Part shown: piece by piece, positions 44,554 to 53,294 of the stretch | How positions within the stretch are numbered: the first letter of the stretch is position 1 | Layout of the letters: each line of letters starts with the position of its first letter | Source: Nostoc edaphicum CCNP1411 | GTDB taxonomy: Bacteria; Cyanobacteriota; Cyanobacteriia; Cyanobacteriales; Nostocaceae | DNA: 64,000 nt | Reading direction: 5' to 3' | Assembly: GCF_014023275.1 (NCBI RefSeq) | Contig: NZ_CP054698.1 | Span: 5,603,001-5,667,000, forward strand | Translations under genes and position numbers: made by a program | The notes under the pieces: generated by a model | What the model was told of the DNA's origin: nothing | Database searches by the model: none | The model's input: the letters and a program-made list of their open reading frames with translations, nothing else

Positions 44554-45411
44554 GTGAAAACAGACATCATTTTTTATCGGCTGTTTCAAGAATTCCCTGA
44601 TATCTTCTTTGAACTTATTGGTAATCCTCCAGAAGAAGCTAGCCTTTATCAATTTTCATCAGTTGAAATCAAACAAACAGCCTTCAGAATCGATGGTGTA
44701 TTTCTTCCTACACAAGGAAGCGAGAACCCGATTTACTTTGTTGAAGTGCAATTTCAAGCTGATGGGGAAATTTATTCACGGCTAATTGCAGAAATATGTT
44801 TATACCTCCGTCAGAATCAACCATCTAATGATTGGGGTGCTGTGGTTTTATACCCAAACAGGAATGTAGATACAGGCAATATCAAACATTACCGTGAGTT
44901 TTTCACAAGTGGGCGCGTCAGACGCATTTATTTGGATGAATTAGGTGAAGGTGCATCGCTTCCAATTGGCATTGCAACTGCTAAATTAGTAATTGCAACC
45001 GACGATATAGCGATCGCACAAGCAAGAGAGTTGATAGACAGAACTAAGTCAGAAATAAGTTCACCACCAAAACAGCAGCAATTATTACAATTTATAGAGA
45101 CTATTTTGGCTTATAAGTTTCCCACAATGAGTAGGGAGGAGATGCAGCAAATGTTTGGATTAAGCGAGTTAAAGCAAACCAGATTTTATCAGGAAGCCTT
45201 TCAGGAGGGTGTTGAACAAGGTAAGGTTCAAGGCATCGAACAAGGCATCGAACAAGGTAAGGTTCAAGGCATTGAACAAGGTAGGGTTCAAGGCATTGAA
45301 GAAGGTAAACTCAAAGCAGTACCAGCAATGTTAGCAGCCGGGTTGACTGTAGAACAAGTAGCACAGGCGCTAGATTTGAGTGTCGAAGAAGTCAGACAAG
45401 CCGTGCAGTAG
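44554..45411 (+). CDS. Rpn/PD-(D/E)XK family nuclease (DUF2887-like)
   Basis: A 285-residue member of the cyanobacterial group related to Rpn/PDDEXK transposase-like proteins. It opens DIIFYRLFQEFPDIFFELIG. Asp47 (FRIDGVFLP) and Glu64-Val-Gln66 (YFVEVQFQ) form the D...ExQ nuclease signature. After about residue 205 comes a low-complexity array of EQGKVQGI units. A closing segment LTVEQVAQALDLSVEEVRQA predicts a small helical domain. Such genes are multicopy in cyanobacteria and their function is not established. The GTG start lies 34 bp after the preceding stop. Confidence 0.82.
   Translation: MKTDIIFYRLFQEFPDIFFELIGNPPEEASLYQFSSVEIKQTAFRIDGVFLPTQGSENPIYFVEVQFQADGEIYSRLIAEICLYLRQNQPSNDWGAVVLYPNRNVDTGNIKHYREFFTSGRVRRIYLDELGEGASLPIGIATAKLVIATDDIAIAQARELIDRTKSEISSPPKQQQLLQFIETILAYKFPTMSREEMQQMFGLSELKQTRFYQEAFQEGVEQGKVQGIEQGIEQGKVQGIEQGRVQGIEEGKLKAVPAMLAAGLTVEQVAQALDLSVEEVRQAVQ
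45211..45306 (+). repeat. In-frame 24-bp tandem repeat in the Rpn-like gene
   Basis: Units of 24 bp (GAACAAGGTAAGGTTCAAGG plus CATC or CATT) coding EQGKVQGI recur with a 12-bp half unit between them. The length probably varies between strains by slippage, in whole codons. Confidence 0.85.
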
Positions 45412-45438
45412 GATTCTTCTGATCAAGGAGTAGAGGAA

Positions 45439-45774
45439 TTGGTAGACTACAACATAGGAACTAGAAGTTTCAAAGATACAAAAATTTATCAAGAAGCATT
45501 TGAAGAAGGGCGTTTGGAAGGTTTACGGCAATCAGTACCTCGTCTATTAGATTTAGCGTTAACTATTGAGCAAGTTGCGGAGGGATTAGGTTTAACTATA
45601 AACCAAGTTCAAAACGCGAAACTCTATCATGATGGCATCCAAATAGGGGAGCGTATAGCCAAATTAAAATTAATACCCACCTTATTAAAATTTGGGGTGA
45701 CAGTGGAACAAGTGGCTGAGGCATTTGATTTCAGTGTCGAAGAAGTCAGACAAGTCGCACAAAGCCAGCCTTAA
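45439..45774 (+). CDS. C-terminal fragment related to the Rpn-like protein
   Basis: A 111-residue product starting at TTG behind AAGGAG. FKDTKIYQEAFEEGRLEGLR resembles the neighbour's KQTRFYQEAFQEGVEQG. VTVEQVAEAFDFSVEEVRQV closely matches its end, and a second weaker copy (LTIEQVAEGLGLTINQVQNA) lies in the middle. The nuclease domain is missing. It is either the remnant of a duplicated gene or a small protein made only of the helical domain, which appears twice. Confidence 0.55.
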   Translation: MVDYNIGTRSFKDTKIYQEAFEEGRLEGLRQSVPRLLDLALTIEQVAEGLGLTINQVQNAKLYHDGIQIGERIAKLKLIPTLLKFGVTVEQVAEAFDFSVEEVRQVAQSQP

Positions 45775-45929
45775 GATAGATGTGGTAAATTTTATCCGTG
45801 GCTCAAGCCAAATTTGGTTTGCGGCTTCCAGACATTTTCACGACGAATTTATAGTTAATTTTTGTTAATATTAGAGGCGGTGTTAGTACTTCGTCCTCAA
45901 CCACCCACTCCCTACCTGAGAGAAACTTA

Positions 45930-47615
45930 ATGCTGCGACTAGAACATATAAGTAAAATTTATCCCACAGGCGAAGTTCTCAAAGATATCAACTGGGAAGT
46001 TAAACCAGGCGATCGCATTGGCTTAGTCGGTGTCAATGGTGCTGGAAAATCCACCCAGTTAAAGATCATTTCTGGGGAAATTGAACCCACCGCCGGCGAA
46101 ATCATTCGCCCTAATAGCTTACATATAGCTTACCTCAACCAAGAGTTTGAAGTAGACCCCACCCGCACCGTTAGAGAAGAATTTTGGACTGTCTTCCAAG
46201 AAGCCAACGAAGTCCAGTTATCTCTGGCGCACATACCACAAGAGATGGAAACGGCTAACCCAGAGGAACTGGATCGACTGATCGACAAGTTGGATCGCTT
46301 GCAGCGCAAATTTGAAGCCTTGGATGGCTACAACTTAGATGCACGCATCGGGAAAATTCTACCAGAGATGGGGTTTGGGCTAGAAGATGGCGATCGCCTC
46401 GTTAGCGCCTTCAGTGGTGGTTGGCAAATGCGGATGAGTTTAGGTAAAATCCTCCTGCAAAAACCTGACTTGTTGCTGCTGGATGAACCGACTAACCACC
46501 TAGATTTAGAAACTATTGAGTGGTTGGAAAATTACCTCAGAGGGCTGATTACGCCGATGGTAATAGTCTCCCATGACCGGGAGTTCCTTGACCGTCTCTG
46601 CACCCAAATTGTGGAAACTGAACGTGGCGTTTCTGCTAGCTACCTTGGTAACTACTCGGCATATTTGGAACAAAAAGCCGAAAGTCAATCAGCACAACTG
46701 AGTGCTTACGAACGCCAGCAGAAAGAATTAGAAAAACAGCAAACCTTTGTTGATAGATTTCGCGCCAGTGCTACCCGCAGTACCCAGGCGAAAAGCCGGG
46801 AAAAGCAACTCGACAAAATCGAGCGCATTGAAGCACCCGTTGGTGGTATGAGAACTCTCCACTTCCGTTTTCCCCCTGCACCCCGCAGTGGACGCGAGGT
46901 AGTCGAAATTAAAGATTTAACTCATCTTTATGGTGAGAAAATCCTATTTTTATCAGCAAATCTCCTAATTGAAAGGGGCGATCGCATTGCTTTTCTTGGC
47001 CCCAATGGTGCTGGAAAATCTACCCTTCTGCGTGTAATTATGGGTATGGAACCACCCACGGAAGGTAGTGTTCAACTAGGGGATCACAACGTTATCCCCG
47101 GTTACTTTGAGCAAAATCAAGCTGAAGCTTTGGATTTGAATAAAACTGTTATGGAAACTATCCATGATGAAGTTCCAGACTGGGATAACCAAGAAGTCCG
47201 CACCCTTTTGGGACGCTTCCTATTTACAGGTGATACTGTATTTAAGCCAGTTGGGGCATTAAGTGGAGGAGAAAAAGCTCGTCTGGCGTTGGCAAAAATG
47301 CTCTTACGTCCCGCGAACTTACTAATTTTAGACGAGCCGACAAACCACCTAGATATTCCAGCGAAAGAAATGCTGGAAGAAGCGCTCAAAAATTATGACG
47401 GTACGGCAATTGTAGTTTCCCACGATCGCTACTTTATTTCGCAAGTAGCTAACAAAATCGTCGAAATTCGTGATGGGGAATTCCGCGTTTACTTAGGAGA
47501 CTATCATTACTATCTCCAGAAAATTGCCGAAGAAAAAGAACAAGCAAAGTTAGCTGCGATCACTGCTGAAAAAGCTGCTAAAAAAGCTGCAAAAGCTTCT
47601 ACCAAAAAGAAATAA
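45930..47615 (+). CDS. ABC-F family ATPase
   Basis: A 561-residue protein with two ABC ATPase domains and no membrane domain. ABC-F proteins act on the ribosome, clearing stalls or tuning elongation. Domain 1 has GVNGAGKSTQLK, a signature SGGWQMRMSLG and LLLDEPTNHLD. Domain 2 has GPNGAGKSTLLR, LSGGEKARLALA and LILDEPTNHLD. The linker between them (EQKAESQSAQLSAYERQQKE, then basic residues) corresponds to the P-site tRNA interaction motif. The tail is rich in Lys and Ala. The exact subfamily cannot be fixed by eye. A stem-loop follows the stop. Confidence 0.94.
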   Translation: MLRLEHISKIYPTGEVLKDINWEVKPGDRIGLVGVNGAGKSTQLKIISGEIEPTAGEIIRPNSLHIAYLNQEFEVDPTRTVREEFWTVFQEANEVQLSLAHIPQEMETANPEELDRLIDKLDRLQRKFEALDGYNLDARIGKILPEMGFGLEDGDRLVSAFSGGWQMRMSLGKILLQKPDLLLLDEPTNHLDLETIEWLENYLRGLITPMVIVSHDREFLDRLCTQIVETERGVSASYLGNYSAYLEQKAESQSAQLSAYERQQKELEKQQTFVDRFRASATRSTQAKSREKQLDKIERIEAPVGGMRTLHFRFPPAPRSGREVVEIKDLTHLYGEKILFLSANLLIERGDRIAFLGPNGAGKSTLLRVIMGMEPPTEGSVQLGDHNVIPGYFEQNQAEALDLNKTVMETIHDEVPDWDNQEVRTLLGRFLFTGDTVFKPVGALSGGEKARLALAKMLLRPANLLILDEPTNHLDIPAKEMLEEALKNYDGTAIVVSHDRYFISQVANKIVEIRDGEFRVYLGDYHYYLQKIAEEKEQAKLAAITAEKAAKKAAKASTKKK

Positions 47616-47630
47616 GAGATTGAATACGGA

Positions 47631-47662
47631 CTTAGTAGTAGTGCTAAAAGGCTACTACTAAG
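47631..47662 (+). terminator. Stem-loop after the ABC-F gene
   Basis: CTTAGTAGTAG and CTACTACTAAG form a perfect 11-bp stem with a 10-nt loop, 16 bp after the stop. There is no pronounced T-run. Confidence 0.5.
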
Positions 47663-47836
47663 TAATCACTTATTATTAGCGCTCAACAAAATTACAGAAA
47701 AATCGCTAAAGTTTAAAAAATATTTCAAAAAGCTGCAAGTCTTTCATAAAAGAAATTAATAAGCAAAAATTCACTTGCGGCGTGGATTAGCAATGGTATC
47801 ATTCGGGTATTACAAAAAGTAAAGGGCAATTTTACT

Positions 47837-49435
47837 ATGACCAAAGCACCTGTTGCTCCTGTGGTGCTAGTCATTTTAGACGGATGGGGCTACTGCGAGG
47901 AAAAGCGAGGAAACGCTATTGTTGCTGCTAAAACTCCCATTGTGGATAGTTTATGGACAGCTTACCCGCACACTCTCATCCGCACATCAGGAAAAGCCGT
48001 AGGGTTGCCAGAAGGTCAAATGGGCAACTCGGAAGTAGGTCATTTGAATATTGGTGCTGGGCGAGTTGTACCGCAAGAACTGGTACGCATCTCTGATGCG
48101 GTTGAAGACGGTTCTATTGCCTTAAACCCAGCACTCGTCAAAATTTGCCAGGAAGTTCGCTCTCGGAATAGCAAGCTGCATCTAGTCGGGCTTTGTTCTG
48201 AGGGAGGGGTACATTCGCATATCACCCATCTATTCGGACTACTTGACTTAGCCAAAAACCAGCAAATTCCAGAAGTTTGTATTCACGCTATCACCGATGG
48301 TCGTGACACCGCCCCAACTGACGGTGTAAAAGCAATCACACTGCTGCAAGATTATATAAACCGCACAGGCATTGGACGCATAGTCACCCTCAGCGGTCGC
48401 TACTACGCGATGGATCGCGATCATCGCTGGGATCGAGTAAAACGCGCCTACGACGTGATGACCCAAGATGGTACAGGTGATAATCGCACGGCTGTGGAAA
48501 TCTTGCAAGAATCTTACGCCGAAGGGGTAAAAGATGAATTTATCAACCCCATCCGAATTGCACCAGGTGCAATAGAACCAGGGGATGGAGTGATATTTTT
48601 CAACTTCCGCCCCGATCGCTCCAGACAACTGACTCAAGCTTTGGTCAGTCCCACATTTAACGGTTTTGAAAGACAGCAAATCACACCACTGTCTTTTGTC
48701 ACGTTTACACAGTATGATTCAGACTTACCCGTGGCTGTAGCCTTTGAGCCTCAGAATCTCAGTAACATTCTGGGAGAAGTCATAGCTAATCACAGTCTGA
48801 ATCAGTTCCGCACCGCCGAAACAGAAAAATACGCCCACGTCACCTATTTCTTTAATGGTGGTCTGGAGGAACCTTTTGCTGGAGAAGATCGGGAACTGGT
48901 AAGCAGCCCGATGGTAGCGACTTACGATCACGCCCCAGCGATGTCAGCAGTAGCAGTTACAGATGTTGCGATCGCAGCGATTCAAAAGGGTATATATTCC
49001 CTAGTTGTGATTAACTATGCCAACCCAGACATGGTAGGGCATACTGGTCAAATCGACGCTACGATTACAGCAATTGAAACAGTTGATCGCTGTTTGGGAC
49101 GCTTGCTAGAGAGCGTTATCAAAGCCGGTGGTACAACAATTATTACTGCCGATCACGGCAACGCTGAGTATATGCTAGATGAAGGGGGTAATCCCTGGAC
49201 AGCTCATACTACTAACCCAGTCCCCTTAATTTTGGTAGAAGGCGAGAAAGTCAAAATCCCTGGATATGGTACAAATGTCGAACTGCGAAGCGATGGCAAG
49301 CTATCCGACATCGCTCCCACGATTCTAGAGATTTTACAGCTGCCTCAGCCACCAGAAATGACCGGGCGATCGCTGCTAAAAACAGCAGATTATGAACTGC
49401 AACGCACTCGCACGCCTGTGCAAGTAGGACTGTAA
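47837..49435 (+). CDS. gpmI: 2,3-bisphosphoglycerate-independent phosphoglycerate mutase
   Basis: A 532-residue manganese-dependent enzyme interconverting 3- and 2-phosphoglycerate in glycolysis and carbon export from the Calvin cycle. It opens with VVLVILDGWGYCEEKRGNAI. The catalytic serine lies in GQMGNSEVGHLNIGAGRVV. Metal ligands appear in NYANPDMVGHTG and TADHGNAEYM. Length is typical. Confidence 0.97.
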   Translation: MTKAPVAPVVLVILDGWGYCEEKRGNAIVAAKTPIVDSLWTAYPHTLIRTSGKAVGLPEGQMGNSEVGHLNIGAGRVVPQELVRISDAVEDGSIALNPALVKICQEVRSRNSKLHLVGLCSEGGVHSHITHLFGLLDLAKNQQIPEVCIHAITDGRDTAPTDGVKAITLLQDYINRTGIGRIVTLSGRYYAMDRDHRWDRVKRAYDVMTQDGTGDNRTAVEILQESYAEGVKDEFINPIRIAPGAIEPGDGVIFFNFRPDRSRQLTQALVSPTFNGFERQQITPLSFVTFTQYDSDLPVAVAFEPQNLSNILGEVIANHSLNQFRTAETEKYAHVTYFFNGGLEEPFAGEDRELVSSPMVATYDHAPAMSAVAVTDVAIAAIQKGIYSLVVINYANPDMVGHTGQIDATITAIETVDRCLGRLLESVIKAGGTTIITADHGNAEYMLDEGGNPWTAHTTNPVPLILVEGEKVKIPGYGTNVELRSDGKLSDIAPTILEILQLPQPPEMTGRSLLKTADYELQRTRTPVQVGL

Positions 49436-49439
49436 AATA

Positions 49440-49460
49440 GTGCTGAGTGCTGAGTGCTGA
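49440..49460 (+). repeat. GTGCTGA heptamer array
   Basis: Three tandem GTGCTGA units (period 7) stand right after the gpmI stop and run into the terminator stem. Confidence 0.8.
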
Positions 49461-49491
49461 GTTAGGAGTTTTTAGTGAACTCCTAACTTTT
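49460..49491 (+). terminator. Terminator after gpmI
   Basis: AGTTAGGAGTT and AACTCCTAACT form a perfect 11-bp stem (49460-49488), followed by TTTT. It separates gpmI from secG. Confidence 0.7.
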
Positions 49492-49546
49492 GAATTCAGA
49501 ATTCTGACTCCTGTTTTTTAAAACTTGTTATAAATGAGATTCCACC

Positions 49547-49780
49547 ATGACAGTTACTAATATCGTGCAAGGCATTTGGGCGTTTTCCGCCACTGGTTTG
49601 ATTATCTTGGTTTTACTGCATAGCCCCAAAGGTGATGGCATTGGAGCCATTGGCGGACAAGCCCAGCTATTTAGCAGCACCAAAAGTGCAGAAAACACCT
49701 TAAATCGAATTACTTGGGCATTGACAGTAATCTTTTTAGGTTTAACAGTGGTTTTAAGTGCCGGTTGGTTGCCTAAATAA
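49547..49780 (+). CDS. secG: Preprotein translocase subunit SecG
   Basis: A 77-residue protein with two membrane helices (GIWAFSATGLIILVLLHSP and ITWALTVIFLGLTVVLSAG). They are joined by the cytoplasmic loop KGDGIGAIGGQAQLFSSTKS, whose GG..LF pattern is the SecG signature. It is an accessory subunit of the SecYEG channel. The protease gene starts 10 bp after its stop. Confidence 0.93.
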   Translation: MTVTNIVQGIWAFSATGLIILVLLHSPKGDGIGAIGGQAQLFSSTKSAENTLNRITWALTVIFLGLTVVLSAGWLPK

Positions 49781-49790
49781 GGATAGGTTA

Positions 49791-50606
49791 ATGGGGAAAA
49801 TAACCCAACACCCAATACTTAAGAGCCTAATAAATTTAATTTCACGGCGGTTAATCACAGCCCTTGCCTTTTTTCTTGGCACAGGGCTGTTAATCGTTTT
49901 TACTAATCTCCAGTCAAGTGACGGGTTTACATTAATACCAAAATATATATATTCAAACTTAATAATCTCTCTATCTCCATCATCTCCTTCAAAACCCCAT
50001 CCCTTACCGCCTACACTCGCACAGTGGCAAGATAATACTAATAGTGGTGACTACTTTTCCCAAGTTACAACAACTCAAGTTGGTTATTTAGTCTGGTCGC
50101 AATTTCCGATTCGAGTTTATGTAGAATCACCAAAAGCCGTTAGCGAAAAACAAGCTCAAGCATGGGTTAATGGTGTCTTGCGGGGTGTACAAGAGTGGAG
50201 TAATTATTTACCTTTAACAATAGTTGAAAAGCCAGAAATTGCTGATATTACAATTGTAAGAAAAGCGCCACCTCTACAAATTTCGCCTGGTAGTAATATA
50301 CCCCGTGCGCGATCGGCACAAACTACTTACGAGTTATACACCAGCAACAAAGTTTTATCCCACCGCTTCACCATTTTGTTAAGTCCCAGTCAAACAGGTG
50401 AGTATCTCATTGCAGCAGCCCGCCACGAATTCGGTCATGCATTGGGAATTTGGGGTCATAGTCCGCTACAAACTGATGCGCTATATTTTTCTCAAGTTCG
50501 TAACCCGCAGCCTATTTCTCCCAGAGATGTAAATACTCTAAAGCTGGTTTATGAACAGCCAACCAGTTTAGGATGGCCTTTAGGGGATAATTCGAAAATT
50601 AATTGA
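49791..50606 (+). CDS. Membrane-anchored metzincin-type zinc protease
   Basis: About 271 residues from the ATG at 49791 (MGKITQHPILKSL) behind AGGATAGG. A start at 49758 would overlap secG and is less likely. A hydrophobic N-terminal segment (LITALAFFLGTGLLIVF) is a signal or anchor. The zinc site is HEFGHALGIWGHS (about 212-224), the HExxHxxGxxHS motif of metzincins such as matrixins. The folded part begins near WSQFPIRVYVES. Acting outside the plasma membrane is inferred. Its position right after secG suggests co-transcription. The substrate is unknown. Confidence 0.85.
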   Translation: MGKITQHPILKSLINLISRRLITALAFFLGTGLLIVFTNLQSSDGFTLIPKYIYSNLIISLSPSSPSKPHPLPPTLAQWQDNTNSGDYFSQVTTTQVGYLVWSQFPIRVYVESPKAVSEKQAQAWVNGVLRGVQEWSNYLPLTIVEKPEIADITIVRKAPPLQISPGSNIPRARSAQTTYELYTSNKVLSHRFTILLSPSQTGEYLIAAARHEFGHALGIWGHSPLQTDALYFSQVRNPQPISPRDVNTLKLVYEQPTSLGWPLGDNSKIN

Positions 50607-50665
50607 TCAATAGAAACTCGCTATAAGTTATACATATAAATATATTTTGTGCAAAGAATCAAAGA

Positions 50666-51109
50666 TTAAGGCAACCAATTTTTATCCAAAATTTGCTCTA
50701 AGGTATAAGGACATAATTCAGGTAAATTGTTTACTTTAGTCTTAGTCTTAACATAATCTAATGCATTGCTATAACTTATGCTAGAATTCTCCTCTAAATG
50801 TTTGCGTATATTGGTGCTTAAATCTTCATTTATTTGATTACGAAAACTAATAATTTCTGCTGCCCAATGATTAGCATTCCTTGGCTTTTCTAAATCCCAA
50901 TATTGATAAAGTAATAAATGTCTAATAATCTGTTCTAATAAACTTCTTATTCGCCTTTTTTCATTTTTAGCCAAATCTTCCAATTCTTCTATTAAGTTTT
51001 CATAGTCAACGTCTGCTAATTGTCGATTTTTGAGACATTTAATAGTCTCCTCTAACCATTGCAGGTAATTGGATTCATATAATGTTTTTATATCGATGAT
51101 TGCAGTCAT
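50666..51109 (-). CDS. DUF29 protein
   Basis: A 147-residue DUF29 protein, complete in contrast to the one at 39099. It shows YESNYLQWLEETIKCLKNRQ, DVDYENLIEELEDLAKNEKR and the C-terminal LPELCPYTLEQILDKNWLP. The helical core LLEQIIRHLLLYQYWD is typical. No function is known for the family. The two DUF29 proteins in this window share only the family pattern. Confidence 0.88.
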   Translation of the reverse strand: MTAIIDIKTLYESNYLQWLEETIKCLKNRQLADVDYENLIEELEDLAKNEKRRIRSLLEQIIRHLLLYQYWDLEKPRNANHWAAEIISFRNQINEDLSTNIRKHLEENSSISYSNALDYVKTKTKVNNLPELCPYTLEQILDKNWLP

Positions 51110-51282
51110 TTTTTGATTTTTTAGCTTTAATTTACTATTATTTATTATTGCATGTTAACTAATTTATTAATTTTTGCCGATAATTGCCCAGAAAAAACAT
51201 ACACAGCACTGATAAGTTAAGTCAGAAGAGATCCAGCGACTCCTAAAAGAGTAACCAACCAAAAGTTCTACCCTACCGTCAG

Positions 51283-51669
51283 TCAGTCCATCCAAGTCTC
51301 TCGCTGTTCCCCCTGAATCGACTGTACAATTCCAAACCTTTCCTCAATTTTGCGTGGCAGAGTATGTGTCCCAAAGATGTAAACGCAAACTTCTTCTGGT
51401 TGATTTGTCAAAACACGAACTCTGGCTTCGTTATCTTGTAAACGCTCTATGCAAATAAATGCACAAATTTCAACATCTTCAGGAATCTCATATACTTCCT
51501 TGGAAAAGGTGAATCTCTTCTCTAAACTATTTGCAATTTGGTCAATAACGTTTTGTTCAGGCAACGGATTTGTGAAGCAATAAACGTATGTTCGACAGCA
51601 CTTACCATCTTCTAGCTGCTCTAAGTCAGGGATATTTCTCACCTTTATCTGACTTGCGTGATACTTCAT
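51283..51669 (-). CDS. Hypothetical protein
   Basis: A 128-residue soluble protein not recognised. It opens MKYHASQIKVRNIPDLEQLE and has alternating strands (RTYVYCFTNPLPEQNVIDQI; VEICAFICIERLQDNEARVR). This gives an alpha/beta impression, with two adjacent cysteines at 24-25. No signal peptide. The codon pattern looks native. Confidence 0.6.
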   Translation of the reverse strand: MKYHASQIKVRNIPDLEQLEDGKCCRTYVYCFTNPLPEQNVIDQIANSLEKRFTFSKEVYEIPEDVEICAFICIERLQDNEARVRVLTNQPEEVCVYIFGTHTLPRKIEERFGIVQSIQGEQRETWMD

Positions 51670-51793
51670 TTCGTTAACTCTAGATAGCCTTGTAAAACTG
51701 GTAAGAGAATTGTTAGTTAGGTATTTGTATTTTACCCGATCGCACTTATTGCCATCTTAAGATTTACAGTGCGATCGCACTTCTTCACTTTCT

Positions 51794-52942
51794 CTAGGCT
51801 CTACGACTTAGCGGTAGAGGTCGCTGTGCTAAAACTTCTTTATAAAGTTCTTCCAGCAGAGTAATATTTTTACTAAGGGTATAGCGGTCTAATACACGCT
51901 GTCTGGCTTTTTGCCCCAGTAAGGTTGTTAACTCAGGATGGTCTTGCAACACTGGCAAGAGCGTTCTTAATTGCGAACGCGCTGTTTTGGTACTAATAAC
52001 TACACCTGCGCCCTTTTCCAATACTTCTCCATCAGCACCCACGTCTGTTGCTAAACAAGCCAACCCACATGACATTCCTTCTAACAGAGATAGGGATAAA
52101 CCCTCTACCAATGAAGGCAAAACAAATACATCTGCGCCCCGCAAAATTTCGATGCGTCGGTCTTCATCGGCGACAAATCCTAACCAGATAATGCCGTACT
52201 CTGAACCATAAAACGGCTCTAAAGAAGATTTCAAAGGCCCGTCGCCAACAATTAGCAACTTACTACCAGGCGCCATTGCCGACTGCTTCCAAGCGCGGAG
52301 GAGGGCTTCAACATTTTTCTCTGGGGCTATGCGACCCTGATAGACAAATAAGCGTTCGGCTTTAAATTCTGCTTTGACTTGAGAAAATCCTGGAGAATAC
52401 TTGGCGGTATCAACACCGTTGGGAATTACAGCAATATTTTCTTCCCGCACGCCCATCCGTGCCAATAATTCCCGCTGAATTTGGGAAAATACTATCACGC
52501 GATCGTAGTTAACTAAAAAAGGCGCATAGAGTTGATAAGCCAAAAGTTGTGTTCCCGATATCAGTTTTGCCCCCTTCCCAGCAAACGGTGTGTGAAAAGT
52601 GGCAATTAGGGGCAATCTCAGTTCCTCACAGATTTCTGGTAGAACAAAGTCTAGAGGAGATAATGTCAAGGAAGCATGGACTACATCTGGCTTGATTTCC
52701 CGCAGTGAATCGGTTAAAAGTTTGGTCGCTTTAAAAGTGGGAATTGTATAAACCTGTGACTTGTAAATGAAAGGCAGGGAAACCTCTCGAAGATTTGGCC
52801 AATTGTCAGGTTCAGACTCTTCCTGGGCAAAGTGAAGAAAGCTAACTTGATGTCCCCTATCTAGCAAGGCATTTGTAATTTCTCGACTGTAGGTGACATT
52901 GCCGCAAAAGGGTGATTTTTTTCCAATCCAGGCTATACGCAT
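51794..52942 (-). CDS. GT4 glycosyltransferase (possibly DgdA-like)
   Basis: A 382-residue retaining glycosyltransferase of the GT-B fold. The N-terminal acceptor domain begins MRIAWIGKKSPFCGNVTYSR. The sugar-nucleotide half has GRIAPEKNVEALLRAWK, LIVGDGPLKSSL and the EX7E segment PSLVEGLSLSLLEGMSCGLA. The opening residues resemble, from memory, the cyanobacterial digalactosyldiacylglycerol synthase DgdA, which would place it in thylakoid lipid synthesis; this is unverified. Other GT4 roles remain open. Confidence 0.85.
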   Translation of the reverse strand: MRIAWIGKKSPFCGNVTYSREITNALLDRGHQVSFLHFAQEESEPDNWPNLREVSLPFIYKSQVYTIPTFKATKLLTDSLREIKPDVVHASLTLSPLDFVLPEICEELRLPLIATFHTPFAGKGAKLISGTQLLAYQLYAPFLVNYDRVIVFSQIQRELLARMGVREENIAVIPNGVDTAKYSPGFSQVKAEFKAERLFVYQGRIAPEKNVEALLRAWKQSAMAPGSKLLIVGDGPLKSSLEPFYGSEYGIIWLGFVADEDRRIEILRGADVFVLPSLVEGLSLSLLEGMSCGLACLATDVGADGEVLEKGAGVVISTKTARSQLRTLLPVLQDHPELTTLLGQKARQRVLDRYTLSKNITLLEELYKEVLAQRPLPLSRRA

Positions 52943-53294
52943 TCTTTATTTAGCTGTAAGAAAAGCGGGTTTAATCTATTACTTGTATGATTTTTGTGAT
53001 TTTTCTTTTATCTAGCTATACTTGCTGGTTTTTATTTATTAAAAATTCCCACAATACTCTAGTTTAAAAAGCTTATTCTAAGCTGATTAAACCAATGGAT
53101 TTATGGCTTTATTTATTCTACTTATAAGTTGTTAATCTCTGATATTTAAACAACTTATTCTGACTAATGTCAGACTCATATCCGGCAAGTATGTGATAAA
53201 TTTTCACTGGACATAGTTTACCATGAACACAAAAGCTTTAAGTAAATTATTAATTACATCAAGGTAATGAATAATAACTCCTGTTAGTTGATAA
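52943..53294. other. AT-rich intergenic region
   Basis: About 350 bp with no gene, repeat array or clear terminator. It presumably carries the promoter of the glycosyltransferase gene and the end of the MFS transcript. Confidence 0.4.

Noticed and set aside
46506..47389. Antisense frames in the ABC-F gene
   Set aside because: They are shadows of highly conserved ATPase motifs with no supporting signals.
45930..47615. ABC-F gene as an antibiotic resistance determinant
   Set aside because: The motifs show only an ABC-F ATPase. The chromosomal setting beside gpmI and the lack of an acquired context favour a housekeeping translation factor.
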